This document shows positions 23,163-31,482 of a DNA stretch of 42,694 nt, in pieces (positions within the stretch are counted from its first letter, which is position 1; the number at the start of each line of letters is the position of its first letter). Both the position numbers and the translations under genes were made by a program. The stretch covers positions 1 through 42,694 of the forward strand of contig JARIDM010000020.1 of the NCBI GenBank assembly GCA_029263945.1, given 5' to 3'. Origin of the DNA: Sporosarcina sp. GTDB taxonomy: Bacteria; Bacillota; Bacilli; Bacillales_A; Planococcaceae. The notes beneath the pieces were generated by a model. It saw nothing but the letters and a program-made list of their open reading frames with translations, had not been told where the DNA came from and did no database searches.

Positions 23163-24233
23163 ATGAAAAAAAAGTTAGGGTTAGTATATGGTGGTAAATC
23201 TGCGGAACACGAGGTTTCTTTGTCGACTGCACGTGCAGTTATTCAGGCGGTAGACTTCAATCGTTATGAAGTAATTCCAGTCTATATTACGTATGACGGC
23301 GAGTGGCGAAAAGGGCAACCACTTGAATCACCTGTCGAAACAATTGAGGCGCTGAGGCTGAAAGGGAACGGGGAAAGTAAGCCAGATTCTATTCATGACT
23401 TTTTGAACGGGGCAGGCGGTTTACCAGATGTGATCTTCCCCCTGCTTCACGGTACGAACGGTGAAGATGGAACAGTTCAAGGTTTCTTTGAAGTGATGAA
23501 TATTCCTTACGTTGGGAATGGTGTTCTTGCTTCATCTGCAGGGATGGATAAAGTATCGATGAAACAGCTATTTGAACAAGTAGGCTTAAAGCAAGTTCCT
23601 TATGTCTACTTTATCCGAAATGCTTGGAAACAAACAAAGACTGAACTTATTGAGAAAATGGAAACTGAATTAGGCTATCCGATGTTCGTTAAACCTGCCA
23701 ATTTGGGTTCGAGTGTAGGGATTACGAAAGCGACAGACCGAACTAGTTTGATAGAAGCCGTCGATTTGGCACAGAAATTTGATAGAAGGATTATTGTCGA
23801 ACAAGGTGTTGTCGCTCGTGAAGTTGAGCTCGGAGTTAAAGGAAATGATGAAGCAAAATGTTCAGTTCCAGGAGAAATTAAACCTGTCACGGACTTTTAT
23901 GACTATGAAGCGAAATATACAGATGGCAACACAGAGTTAATTATCCCAGCAGTCGTAACACCGGAAGTGGCTGCAGAAATGGAAGATATGGCTATCCGTG
24001 CCTATAAAGTTCTTGATTGCGCTGGATTGGTTCGTGCTGATTTCTTTGTGACGGAAGAAAATGACGTATTAATTAATGAAGTGAATACAATGCCTGGATT
24101 CACACCAGTAAGTATGTTCCCACTTCTTTGGCAAAAAACGGGTGTTACGTATCCAGCATTAATAGATGAGCTAATCGAGCTTGCGTTAGCGCGTCATAAA
24201 GAAAAAGAAAAAATACAATATACGATGGATTGA
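23163..24233 (+). CDS. ddl: D-alanine--D-alanine ligase
   Basis: 356 residues, ATG behind GCGAGGGGAA. ATP-grasp enzyme: N-terminal VYGGKSAEHEVSLSTARAV, LHGTNGEDGTVQGFFEVMNIPYVG, the Lys/Gly-rich MFVKPANLGSSVGI, VEQGVVAREVELGV and the Mg-binding INEVNTMPGFTPVSMFP. It makes the D-Ala-D-Ala dipeptide for muropeptide synthesis, the step before the MurF reaction encoded 12 nt downstream. The alanine racemase feeding it is further along in this window (32.6 kb). Confidence 0.97.
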   Translation: MKKKLGLVYGGKSAEHEVSLSTARAVIQAVDFNRYEVIPVYITYDGEWRKGQPLESPVETIEALRLKGNGESKPDSIHDFLNGAGGLPDVIFPLLHGTNGEDGTVQGFFEVMNIPYVGNGVLASSAGMDKVSMKQLFEQVGLKQVPYVYFIRNAWKQTKTELIEKMETELGYPMFVKPANLGSSVGITKATDRTSLIEAVDLAQKFDRRIIVEQGVVAREVELGVKGNDEAKCSVPGEIKPVTDFYDYEAKYTDGNTELIIPAVVTPEVAAEMEDMAIRAYKVLDCAGLVRADFFVTEENDVLINEVNTMPGFTPVSMFPLLWQKTGVTYPALIDELIELALARHKEKEKIQYTMD

Positions 24234-24244
24234 GGTAATTTGAA

Positions 24245-25630
24245 GTGAATGAACAGTTGTCAACAATCGCGACGTGGTTACAAGCCGACGGTCAGCATGT
24301 AGAAAAAGTAATGGTAAACGGGGCTTCTATTGATTCTCGTACTGTGAGAAATGGGGATTTATTCATCCCGTTTCGCGGTGAGCAAGTAAATGGTCACCAA
24401 TACGTCGAAGGGGCAATTGCGAAAGGAGCAGTTGCTTCGCTTTGGCTAAAGGATGAACCAAATCCACCAAAGAACATCCCTTTGATTTTTGTTGAGGATG
24501 CGGAACATGCACTACAAGAACTGGCCCGTGTTTATCGTCAACAATTAACATGTAAAGTCATTGGCATCACTGGATCTAATGGCAAAACATCTACAAAGGA
24601 TTTAGTCGCAAGTGTGTTATCACCTTATTACAATGTGAAAAAGACGGAAGGGAACTTTAACAACGAACTGGGTCTCCCCCTAACGATCTTATCACTGGAT
24701 GCAGACACTGAATTTGCGGTCCTTGAAATGGGGATGAGTGACTTCGGTGAGATCTCATTCCTGTCGAATTTAGCGAAACCAGATTACGCGATCATTACAA
24801 ATATCGGGGAAGCGCATATGCAAGACCTTGGTTCGCGCGCGGGCATTGCAAAAGCAAAGTTTGAGATCATTGACGGACTAACGGAAAACGGGAAATTCTT
24901 CTTCGATGGAGATGAACCGTTATTACGCAATTTAACGAGCGCTAAAAAGACAATTTCAATGACTTCCTTTGGCTACGGAGAAGAGAACGACTTAGCGCTA
25001 GGGCATGTTACGTCAACAGATGTAGGGAGCGAATTTACTGTACACGGAATTTTGGATGGAACGTTTACGATTCCTGTATACGGTGCGCATCAAGTGAAAA
25101 ATACGTTAGCTGCAATTTTAATTGCACGTGAAGCAAATCTTTCGGTAGCTCAGATTGAGCAGGCACTTAAAACAACAGCGTTGACAGACATGCGTATGCA
25201 ACCAATCTACGCAAGTAATGAAGCGTTGTTTATTAATGATGCATACAATGCAGCACCGACCTCTATGCGTGCTGCATTAACATTTATCGGGGAGACGCAG
25301 CTTCGAAACCAAAAGTGGGTCGTTCTTGGGGATATGCTTGAATTAGGCAACGAAGAACAAAAGTACCACGAAGCGCTTGCAGACCAACTCGTGACCATGA
25401 AGTTAAGTGGAATCTGTCTCTATGGTCCTCGTATGAAATGGCTCTACGATGCTTTAAAGAAACGCGACACGGATGTACGTCTTCTTTGGACGGAATTAGA
25501 CTATGAAATGATTCGAGACGTCTTACAAAAAGAAACGAATGCCGAATCCGTGATCTTGATAAAAGGTTCAAGAGGAATGAAATTAGAGCGAGTGATTGAA
25601 CTTGTAGGGCAGAAGGACGTACATGCATGA
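24245..25630 (+). CDS. murF: UDP-N-acetylmuramoyl-tripeptide--D-alanyl-D-alanine ligase
   Basis: 461 residues from GTG 24245, GAGGTAATTTGAA before it. Mur-ligase ATP loop GITGSNGKTSTKD (about 107-119), EMGMSDFGEISFLS, the ITNIGEAHMQDLGSRAGIAKAK block and C-terminal FINDAYNAAPTSMRAAL / VLGDMLELG are diagnostic for MurF. It adds D-Ala-D-Ala to UDP-MurNAc-tripeptide in the cytoplasm. Translationally linked on both sides: 11 nt after ddl, and its stop overlaps the next start. Confidence 0.97.
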   Translation: MNEQLSTIATWLQADGQHVEKVMVNGASIDSRTVRNGDLFIPFRGEQVNGHQYVEGAIAKGAVASLWLKDEPNPPKNIPLIFVEDAEHALQELARVYRQQLTCKVIGITGSNGKTSTKDLVASVLSPYYNVKKTEGNFNNELGLPLTILSLDADTEFAVLEMGMSDFGEISFLSNLAKPDYAIITNIGEAHMQDLGSRAGIAKAKFEIIDGLTENGKFFFDGDEPLLRNLTSAKKTISMTSFGYGEENDLALGHVTSTDVGSEFTVHGILDGTFTIPVYGAHQVKNTLAAILIAREANLSVAQIEQALKTTALTDMRMQPIYASNEALFINDAYNAAPTSMRAALTFIGETQLRNQKWVVLGDMLELGNEEQKYHEALADQLVTMKLSGICLYGPRMKWLYDALKKRDTDVRLLWTELDYEMIRDVLQKETNAESVILIKGSRGMKLERVIELVGQKDVHA

Positions 25631-26322
25631 AAACAGGTGTATTATTTATTCACGGATTTACTGGCGGAACGTATGAAGTGCAGCCGTTTATTACGTATGT
25701 GAAAAAGCATACGGATTGGTCTGTAGAAGTTCCGACGTTGCCTGGACATGGGGTGACGCTGAATTTGGCTAATACTTCTGCAGAATCCTGGATGATGGAA
25801 GCAGAATTGGCCTTAAAAAAGTTAAGCAATAGAGTAGATCGGGTCATCGTTGTCGGATTTTCGATGGGTGGCCTTATTGCGATGTACCTATCCCTTCGTT
25901 ATCGAGTCGATAAACTGATCCTACTGAGCGCTGCGGCTAAATACATAAGCCCGCGTATTTTACTAGAAGATGTTCGCATCATTTTAACAGAATCCATTAC
26001 AAAAAAATACACAGCGAACACCTTTTATCATCTATTCGATTATAAATTAACGCACACGCCGATTCGGGCAACGTTTGAGTTTTTGAAAGTCGTGAAAATG
26101 GTGCAACCTTATTATGGGTTAATCGATACACCCGTCTGTATTGTTCAAGGTGAAAAAGACGGCATCGTTCCTTTTTCAACGGCACATCATTTATGTGAGA
26201 TGCTTGGGTCAGAAGAGAAGTTACTTGTGACCTCACCGTCTGGAAAGCACCACATTTGTTACAGCAATGATGCTGAAGTTTGGTTTGAACAAGTACTGGA
26301 ATTTATGCAAAAGGCCGGTTAG
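25627..26322 (+). CDS. Est30-type carboxylesterase (alpha/beta hydrolase)
   Basis: 231 residues; the ATG overlaps the murF stop (ATGA). Alpha/beta-hydrolase with oxyanion HGFTGG (about 9-14) and nucleophile Ser79 in GFSMGG. The likely acid is Asp178 (VQGEKDGIVP) and the likely base His208 or His209 (GKHHIC). Size and sequence agree with thermostable Est30-like monoacylglycerol/short-chain carboxylesterases of Bacillales. No signal peptide, so cytoplasmic. Its physiological link to murF is unknown, but the coupling means they are co-expressed. Confidence 0.88.
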   Translation: MKTGVLFIHGFTGGTYEVQPFITYVKKHTDWSVEVPTLPGHGVTLNLANTSAESWMMEAELALKKLSNRVDRVIVVGFSMGGLIAMYLSLRYRVDKLILLSAAAKYISPRILLEDVRIILTESITKKYTANTFYHLFDYKLTHTPIRATFEFLKVVKMVQPYYGLIDTPVCIVQGEKDGIVPFSTAHHLCEMLGSEEKLLVTSPSGKHHICYSNDAEVWFEQVLEFMQKAG

Positions 26323-26422
26323 TTTTGTATGAAACGGTTCATGGGAAGTACTTGGACAATATATGCTGTTGTCCTTTTACATGACATTAATTTAAAATGA
26401 CTGGATTACTTATGCACTTTAA

Positions 26423-26451
26423 TTGCAGAAGTGAAATCCGCATGGTATAAT
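26423..26451 (+). promoter_or_regulatory. strong promoter of the cshA leader
   Basis: -35 TTGCAG (26423-26428), 17-bp spacer, extended -10 TGGTATAAT (26443-26451). Expected start is near 26458, about 290 nt before cshA. Confidence 0.8.
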
Positions 26452-26457
26452 TTAATG

Positions 26458-26747
26458 AGCATTGGATACATTTCACGGGACTCTTCACTTTAAAGAAGAG
26501 TACTTTTTTTTGAATAAAACGGTTTGTTCATTTTTTACGAACTTAGGTTCGTCGGTCGAACCGCTCGGCAAGGACTAGGCTTTCCCTTTCAACTATCACC
26601 TCTTGAAAATACATTTACACCAACCTTATCTACTAGAGGATGTAAAATATCGGAAACGTTCCCTTTACACGACAGGCTCGAATTTGCCGCGCTTTCATTT
26701 GCAAATGTAACCAATTGTCAAATGAATAAAAAGGAGATTGAAAAATT
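26458..26747 (+). promoter_or_regulatory. long cshA 5' leader with early terminator (possible attenuator)
   Basis: Right after the promoter lies a terminator-shaped hairpin, ACTCTTC / GAAGAGT (26480-26486 / 26495-26501), then AC and eight Ts. A second hairpin, ACGAAC / GTTCGT (26537-26552, TTAG loop), follows. Beyond it lies about 195 nt of unstructured-looking leader up to AAGGAG. No convincing ORF. Transcripts reaching cshA must pass the terminator, so expression is probably set by read-through; the short 55-nt RNA may also be stable. Confidence 0.6.
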
Positions 26748-28253
26748 TTGACGAAATTTTCAGAGTTAAATATTAGCGAATCAACACAACGTGCTTTAAG
26801 TAAGATGGGATTTGAAGAGGCAACACCAATCCAAGAAGGAACAATTAAATTTGGTTTGGAAGGTCGCGACATCATCGGACAAGCACAAACAGGTACGGGT
26901 AAGACAACTGCATTTGGTGTGCCAATTATCGAGAAAATAAACACACAGAATCGTGCCATTCAAGCGCTGGTTATTGCACCAACACGTGAATTAGCGATTC
27001 AAGTATCAGAAGAAATTTACAGAATTGGTAATGATAAACGTGCTAAAGTTTTATCTGTTTATGGTGGACAGGAAATTGGCAGACAAATACGTGCACTACG
27101 CAACAATCCACAAATTATCGTAGGTACGCCAGGACGACTGTTGGACCACATTAAACGTAAAACAATTAAACTTGACCAAGTGCAAACGCTTGTCCTAGAT
27201 GAAGCTGACGAAATGTTAAACATGGGCTTCATTGAAGATATCAATGCAATTATGGCAAGTGTGCCACCGGAGCGTCAGACATTGTTATTCTCTGCAACAA
27301 TGCCAGCACCAATCCGTAAAATTGCAGAAACATTCATGAAAGAGCCTGAAATCGTGAAGATTAAGTCTAAAGCGATGACAGTTGAGAATATCGAACAATT
27401 CTTCGTTAAAGCACAAGAACGTGAAAAGTTCGATATCCTATCTCGTATTTTAAACGTACACCAACCAGAACTTGCGATTATTTTTGGTCGGACAAAGCGT
27501 CGTGTAGACGAGTTGTCTCACGCGTTAACAATTCGTGGATACCTTGCAGAAGGGATTCACGGTGACTTAACACAAGCGAAACGTATGTCAGTGCTTCGTC
27601 AGTTTAAAGAAGGTAAAATTGACATTCTCGTTGCGACTGATGTTGCAGCTCGTGGATTAGATATTTCAGGCGTTACGCATGTTTACAACTTTGATATTCC
27701 ACAAGATCCAGAAAGCTATGTTCACCGTATTGGACGAACAGGTCGAGCTGGAAAAAATGGTACAGCGATTACTTTTGTGACGCCGCGTGAGATGGGTTAT
27801 TTACGTATCGTAGAAGAAACAACTAAACAGCGCATGACTCCATTAGTTCCGCCATCAACTGATGAGGCACTTATAGGGCAGCAACGTTTAGCGCTTGAGC
27901 AGTTAACGGAAATTGTTAAGAAAAATGAATTAAACGATTATACAAAATTGGCAGCAGAAATGCTTGAAGAGTTTGATGCAATGGACGTAGTTGCAGCGGC
28001 ACTTAAGACATTGACGCGTGAGCCAAGTGATACGCCAGTTAAAATTACTGAAGAACGTCCACTTCCTTCAAGAGGTGGCGGTGGTCGTGGTGGCAACCGT
28101 GGCGGTGGAAATCGTGGCAGTGGTCGTCCATTCCGTGGCGGCGGTAGTCGTGGTGGTAGTGGCGGCGGCAGTCGTAGTGGTGGATCACGTCGCCGTGAAG
28201 GCGGCAGCAACCGTGGACCAAGTCGTTCACGTAGCCAATCAGATAAAAAATAA
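26748..28253 (+). CDS. cshA: DEAD-box ATP-dependent RNA helicase CshA
   Basis: 501 residues from TTG 26748 (AAGGAG 11 nt upstream). All helicase motifs are present: Q motif FEEATPIQ, I AQTGTGKT, Ia PTRELAIQ, II DEAD, III SAT, IV IIFGRTKRR, V ATDVAARGLD and VI HRIGRTGR. The tail from about residue 435 is Gly/Arg/Ser-rich (repeated RGG-like), typical of CshA, and binds RNA. CshA unwinds RNA and joins the degradosome, aiding growth at low temperature (family knowledge). The long leader and early terminator suggest post-initiation control. Confidence 0.95.
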   Translation: MTKFSELNISESTQRALSKMGFEEATPIQEGTIKFGLEGRDIIGQAQTGTGKTTAFGVPIIEKINTQNRAIQALVIAPTRELAIQVSEEIYRIGNDKRAKVLSVYGGQEIGRQIRALRNNPQIIVGTPGRLLDHIKRKTIKLDQVQTLVLDEADEMLNMGFIEDINAIMASVPPERQTLLFSATMPAPIRKIAETFMKEPEIVKIKSKAMTVENIEQFFVKAQEREKFDILSRILNVHQPELAIIFGRTKRRVDELSHALTIRGYLAEGIHGDLTQAKRMSVLRQFKEGKIDILVATDVAARGLDISGVTHVYNFDIPQDPESYVHRIGRTGRAGKNGTAITFVTPREMGYLRIVEETTKQRMTPLVPPSTDEALIGQQRLALEQLTEIVKKNELNDYTKLAAEMLEEFDAMDVVAAALKTLTREPSDTPVKITEERPLPSRGGGGRGGNRGGGNRGSGRPFRGGGSRGGSGGGSRSGGSRRREGGSNRGPSRSRSQSDKK

Positions 28254-28269
28254 CACATTCGTATATACT

Positions 28270-28306
28270 AACCGAGAATCGCGTCATGCGTATTCTCGGT
28301 TTTTTA
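28270..28306 (+). terminator. terminator after cshA
   Basis: Stem AACCGAGAAT / ATTCTCGGTT (28270-28279 / 28292-28301), followed by a T-run. Confidence 0.9.
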
Positions 28307-28375
28307 TCTTTTAACGAAACATTTATATGAGCTTATCGTATAGACTATAGAAGAGACGGAAGGAGGCAGTTTAAG

Positions 28376-28855
28376 TTGAGAAAAGAACCGATTAACCGAA
28401 TTTCTAAAAAGGGCCTACGCGTCTGGAGATTGTATGGCATTATACAGACAACGCTTCTTTTACTTTTAGCGATCGCAGCTGGTATTTTAACCTACATATT
28501 TGAAGGACCTTGGTGGATCTATATCGTGGCAGTCTGTGTTGTGAGTGCCTACGGTTACGTATTTATATATCTCTATCCTAAAGTTAAATGGTTGCGATGG
28601 CGTTATGAAGTGCGCGCGTCTGAGATAGAATTACAATATGGCGTGTTTATTGTAAAACGGACGTTAATTCCGATGGTACGCGTTCAACATGTAGATACGT
28701 CACAAGGGCCTATTCTACGAAAGTATAATTTAGCAGGGATCACAATTTCAACGGCTGCAACAAATCATGAAATTCCAGCACTTGTGTTAGAAGAGGCAGA
28801 TGAACTCCGAAGTCGGATTTCTACACTTGCGAGGGTGGCGGATGATGATGTCTAA
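28376..28855 (+). CDS. ydbS: YdbS-like bacterial PH-domain membrane protein
   Basis: 159 residues from TTG 28376 behind GGAGGCAG. Two membrane helices near 22-66 and one bacterial PH domain (bPH2/DUF304) from about 75, with RWRYEVRASEIELQYGVFIVKRTLIPMVRVQHVDT. In B. subtilis ydbS-ydbT follow cshA (ydbR) in the same order. The pair is linked to resistance to antimicrobial peptides such as amylocyclicin (family knowledge). The frame overlaps ydbT. Confidence 0.88.
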   Translation: MRKEPINRISKKGLRVWRLYGIIQTTLLLLLAIAAGILTYIFEGPWWIYIVAVCVVSAYGYVFIYLYPKVKWLRWRYEVRASEIELQYGVFIVKRTLIPMVRVQHVDTSQGPILRKYNLAGITISTAATNHEIPALVLEEADELRSRISTLARVADDDV

Positions 28856-30341
28856 TCCAGAACGTTATAAATTACATTGGGTGACGGCAATTTTATCCGT
28901 TTTGAAAACGATAAAAGAAATGATTGTCCCCATCCTATTGCTTATTTTTGCAAATGGGTTCAATAATACGGGGAAATGGTATTTAGATTATTTGACGTTC
29001 ATTATTTTTGGTGTAACACTGCTCTTATTTTTTGTCATCGGGATTATTCGTTGGCGCCGCTTTGTCTATTGGTTTGAAGAAAATGAACTTAGAATCGAGT
29101 CAGGCTTATTTGTCAAAAAGAAAAGATATATTCCTTTTGACCGAATTCAAAGTCTGGATTATACGGAAAGTATATTACATCGTCCTTTTCAATTAGTGAA
29201 AGTGAACATCGAAACAGCAGGGGGTTCAGCGTCTTTAAAATCAGAGGCTGAGTTAACCGCCATTACAACAGTGGCTGCAAATCGCATTGAGCATGAATTA
29301 GCAGAAGCGAAAAAAAGAAAAGTTTCTAAAGACGTTGAACTTGAGGGAATCGAAGAAACTACGGAAGAATTAGAAGTGCCTGAAGCACAACAAGTGTTTA
29401 AGTTGTCGATGAAAGATTTACTTCTCCTTGCGACGACTTCTGGTGGGATTGGTCTAATTTTATCGGGAGGATTGCTATTTATCAGTCAGTTTGCTGATTT
29501 ATTGCCGTTGGATTGGATGTATGAAGAGCTGACAGGTTTTGTTAAGCTAGGCGTTTTAGTTATAGGGATCGTGGTCTTGTTAGGACTTCTCTTTGTGTGG
29601 GGGATATCCGTTGTGATGACTTTTTTATCGTATTATAACTTCACGGTGTTTATTGATAAGGAAGACGTTGTAATTACGAGAGGCCTCCTAGAGAAGAAGC
29701 GTGCAACGGTTCCTTTAAACCGCGTCCAAAGTGTCCGTATTGTTGAAAATCCTATGCGGCAACTCTTTGGTTATGCGAAAGTAGTCATTGATAATGCAGG
29801 TGGTGGGTTAGGGGAAGGCGCAAAGATTAACTTATTTCCCATAGTTAAAAAAACGGATATTAATGAGCCGTTAAAAGCATTATTTCCAGACTTATGCTTG
29901 GAAGAACCGAAGCGAAAACTACCATTACGCGGAAGGCGTTTCTTTTACAGAATCGACTTTTTCTGGATGATTCCAGTCGTTGGTACCCTAACTTATTTTT
30001 TCTTCCCCTATGGTCTATTGTCGGTGCTGCTTATCCCAATCATTATTCTATTGGGATTATGGCAACACAGGTCGGCAGCCTATGAAATTGGAGGAAATCA
30101 GTTAACGATGCGCTTTAGAGGAATTAGTCTTCAAACGGCTTATTTGATGAGAAAAAGGGTTCAGTCAATGGAAATCAAACAAAACTATTTTCATAGAAGG
30201 AAAAAAGTGGCCACAGTTTCTGTCGCGGTGAAATCTGGTATGGGTGCTTTTTATGCACAGGTGAATCATATGGAGGAAACAGAAGCAAATCGATTGCTCG
30301 ATTGGTATAAGCCTACGAAGAAAAAAGAAGTCGAACCTTAA
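28842..30341 (+). CDS. ydbT: YdbT-like protein with multiple bacterial PH domains
   Basis: 499 residues if begun at ATG 28842. Three ATGs in a row (28842, 28845, 28848) follow GAGGGTGG, and the exact one cannot be chosen; an upstream ATG at 28800 lacks a ribosome site. It overlaps ydbS by 14 nt. Membrane helix pairs precede each of about three bPH2 domains, e.g. EENELRIESGLFVKKKRYIPFDRIQSLDYTES, DKEDVVITRGLLEKKRATVPLNRVQSVRIVEN, and a third beginning near GGNQLTMRFRGISLQTAYL. A charged linker lies near residues 145-170. It probably acts with YdbS in one membrane complex. Confidence 0.87.
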   Translation: MMMSNPERYKLHWVTAILSVLKTIKEMIVPILLLIFANGFNNTGKWYLDYLTFIIFGVTLLLFFVIGIIRWRRFVYWFEENELRIESGLFVKKKRYIPFDRIQSLDYTESILHRPFQLVKVNIETAGGSASLKSEAELTAITTVAANRIEHELAEAKKRKVSKDVELEGIEETTEELEVPEAQQVFKLSMKDLLLLATTSGGIGLILSGGLLFISQFADLLPLDWMYEELTGFVKLGVLVIGIVVLLGLLFVWGISVVMTFLSYYNFTVFIDKEDVVITRGLLEKKRATVPLNRVQSVRIVENPMRQLFGYAKVVIDNAGGGLGEGAKINLFPIVKKTDINEPLKALFPDLCLEEPKRKLPLRGRRFFYRIDFFWMIPVVGTLTYFFFPYGLLSVLLIPIIILLGLWQHRSAAYEIGGNQLTMRFRGISLQTAYLMRKRVQSMEIKQNYFHRRKKVATVSVAVKSGMGAFYAQVNHMEETEANRLLDWYKPTKKKEVEP

Positions 30342-30345
30342 AAAA

Positions 30346-30388
30346 AGCAACCCGCATGGAAACAATCTTCCTCACGGGTTGCTTATAT
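30346..30388. terminator. terminator between convergent ydbT and rhomboid gene
   Basis: Stem AAGCAACCCG / CGGGTTGCTT (30346-30355 / 30376-30385), inner GGAA / TTCC stem. Confidence 0.8.
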
Positions 30389-30389
30389 T

Positions 30390-31004
30390 TTAAGATCTGC
30401 GAGATTTTTGCCAACTCAGAATACGTTTAGGATGGAAATAGCTCAGACCAATTAAGAATCCAACGATAAGTCCCCCAATATGTCCAGTCGCGTTAATGTT
30501 TGGTTGAATAAAAGTCATCACAACGCTGATTAGAATAATCGGTAAAATCATTTGGCGAAGTTCGGGCATGCTTTTCTTCGTATAATAGACAAGGGCTCCA
30601 TAAGCACCGAATAATCCGAAGATGGCACCACTTGCTCCAACGTGTGCATAATCTAATCCGTGTAAAAAGTAAGTTGCGACATTCGCGAAAATCCCAGATA
30701 GTAAATAAAGAGTTGTAAAGCGCATTTTACCAATAATTTTCTCGAGTTCTGGCCCAAATACGAACAGGCAAAACATATTAAATAGAATATGCATAAAACC
30801 AGCATGTAGGAACATGGGGGTGAAAAATCGCCACCACTCCCCGTTTGCAATGGAGTAGTTAAATCCAATCCCGGCATTCATGATTCTGTTACCGAAGTCT
30901 GGTAGTAGGGTTAATAGATAGATCCCGATATTCAGTGTAAGTAAAACTGAGATAACTGGATAAAATCTAATGTATTCGGAAAAGCTTTCTCTACGGGTAA
31001 ACAT
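30390..31004 (-). CDS. rhomboid-family intramembrane serine protease (YdcA-like)
   Basis: 204 residues on the minus strand, ATG 31004 behind GAGGTGA. Six membrane helices. Catalytic Ser125 in GASGAIFG and His175 in GHIGGLIVGF form the rhomboid dyad, and the HILFNM motif is present in helix 2. Corresponds in position and type to B. subtilis YdcA next to acpS. The substrate is unknown. Confidence 0.92.
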   Translation of the reverse strand: MFTRRESFSEYIRFYPVISVLLTLNIGIYLLTLLPDFGNRIMNAGIGFNYSIANGEWWRFFTPMFLHAGFMHILFNMFCLFVFGPELEKIIGKMRFTTLYLLSGIFANVATYFLHGLDYAHVGASGAIFGLFGAYGALVYYTKKSMPELRQMILPIILISVVMTFIQPNINATGHIGGLIVGFLIGLSYFHPKRILSWQKSRRS

Positions 31005-31070
31005 TTTCTCACCTCAATCTGTCAGTTCATTATACATATTTTTAACGTAAAAAGGGAAGGAGATGTATTC

Positions 31071-31424
31071 GTGATAACTGGAATTGGTTTAGATATTGTG
31101 GAATTAGATCGTATTGAAAAACTTAACGCAAGGTCAGAAAAGTTTCGTACCCGCGTATTAACCGCTGCCGAACGAACGATTTATGATTCGCTTATCAATC
31201 ACCGTCAAGTTGAATTTCTAGCAGGTCGTTTTGCGGCTAAAGAAGCCTTTGCTAAAGCCAAAGGGACAGGAATTGGTGCAGCGTGTAATTTTCTTGACAT
31301 CGAAATAATTCCAGACAAGCTTGGAAAACCTGAATTATACTTTAAGGACGAACTCGCTATAGGTTTTGTTTCAATCACACATACAAAAAATGTTGCGGCG
31401 GCTCAAGTAATCCTGCAAGCATAA
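31071..31424 (+). CDS. acpS: holo-[acyl-carrier-protein] synthase
   Basis: 117 residues from GTG 31071 behind AAGGGAAGGAG. The Mg/CoA-binding GIGLDIVELDRIEKL and AGRFAAKEAFAKAKGTGIG motifs plus VSITHTKNVAAAQVI make this a standard AcpS. It transfers 4'-phosphopantetheine from CoA to acyl carrier protein, activating fatty acid synthesis. First gene of the acpS-ydcC-alr-mazEF-sigB stretch. Confidence 0.96.
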   Translation: MITGIGLDIVELDRIEKLNARSEKFRTRVLTAAERTIYDSLINHRQVEFLAGRFAAKEAFAKAKGTGIGAACNFLDIEIIPDKLGKPELYFKDELAIGFVSITHTKNVAAAQVILQA

Positions 31425-31482
31425 ACTGCAAACCTACCTCATAAGATGTCGTACCCGATTGAAATGAGAAAGGATGAACAAT

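Noticed and set aside
26524..26751. 75-codon open frame in the cshA leader
   Set aside because: It has no ribosome site, starts at a weak codon, overlaps the cshA ribosome site and start, and its translation shows no family pattern.
27938..28314. Long frames opposite or out of frame with the cshA Gly/Arg tail
   Set aside because: Caused by the GGT/CGT-rich repeats that encode the RNA-binding tail; translations are Pro/Arg or Val/Ala low-complexity.
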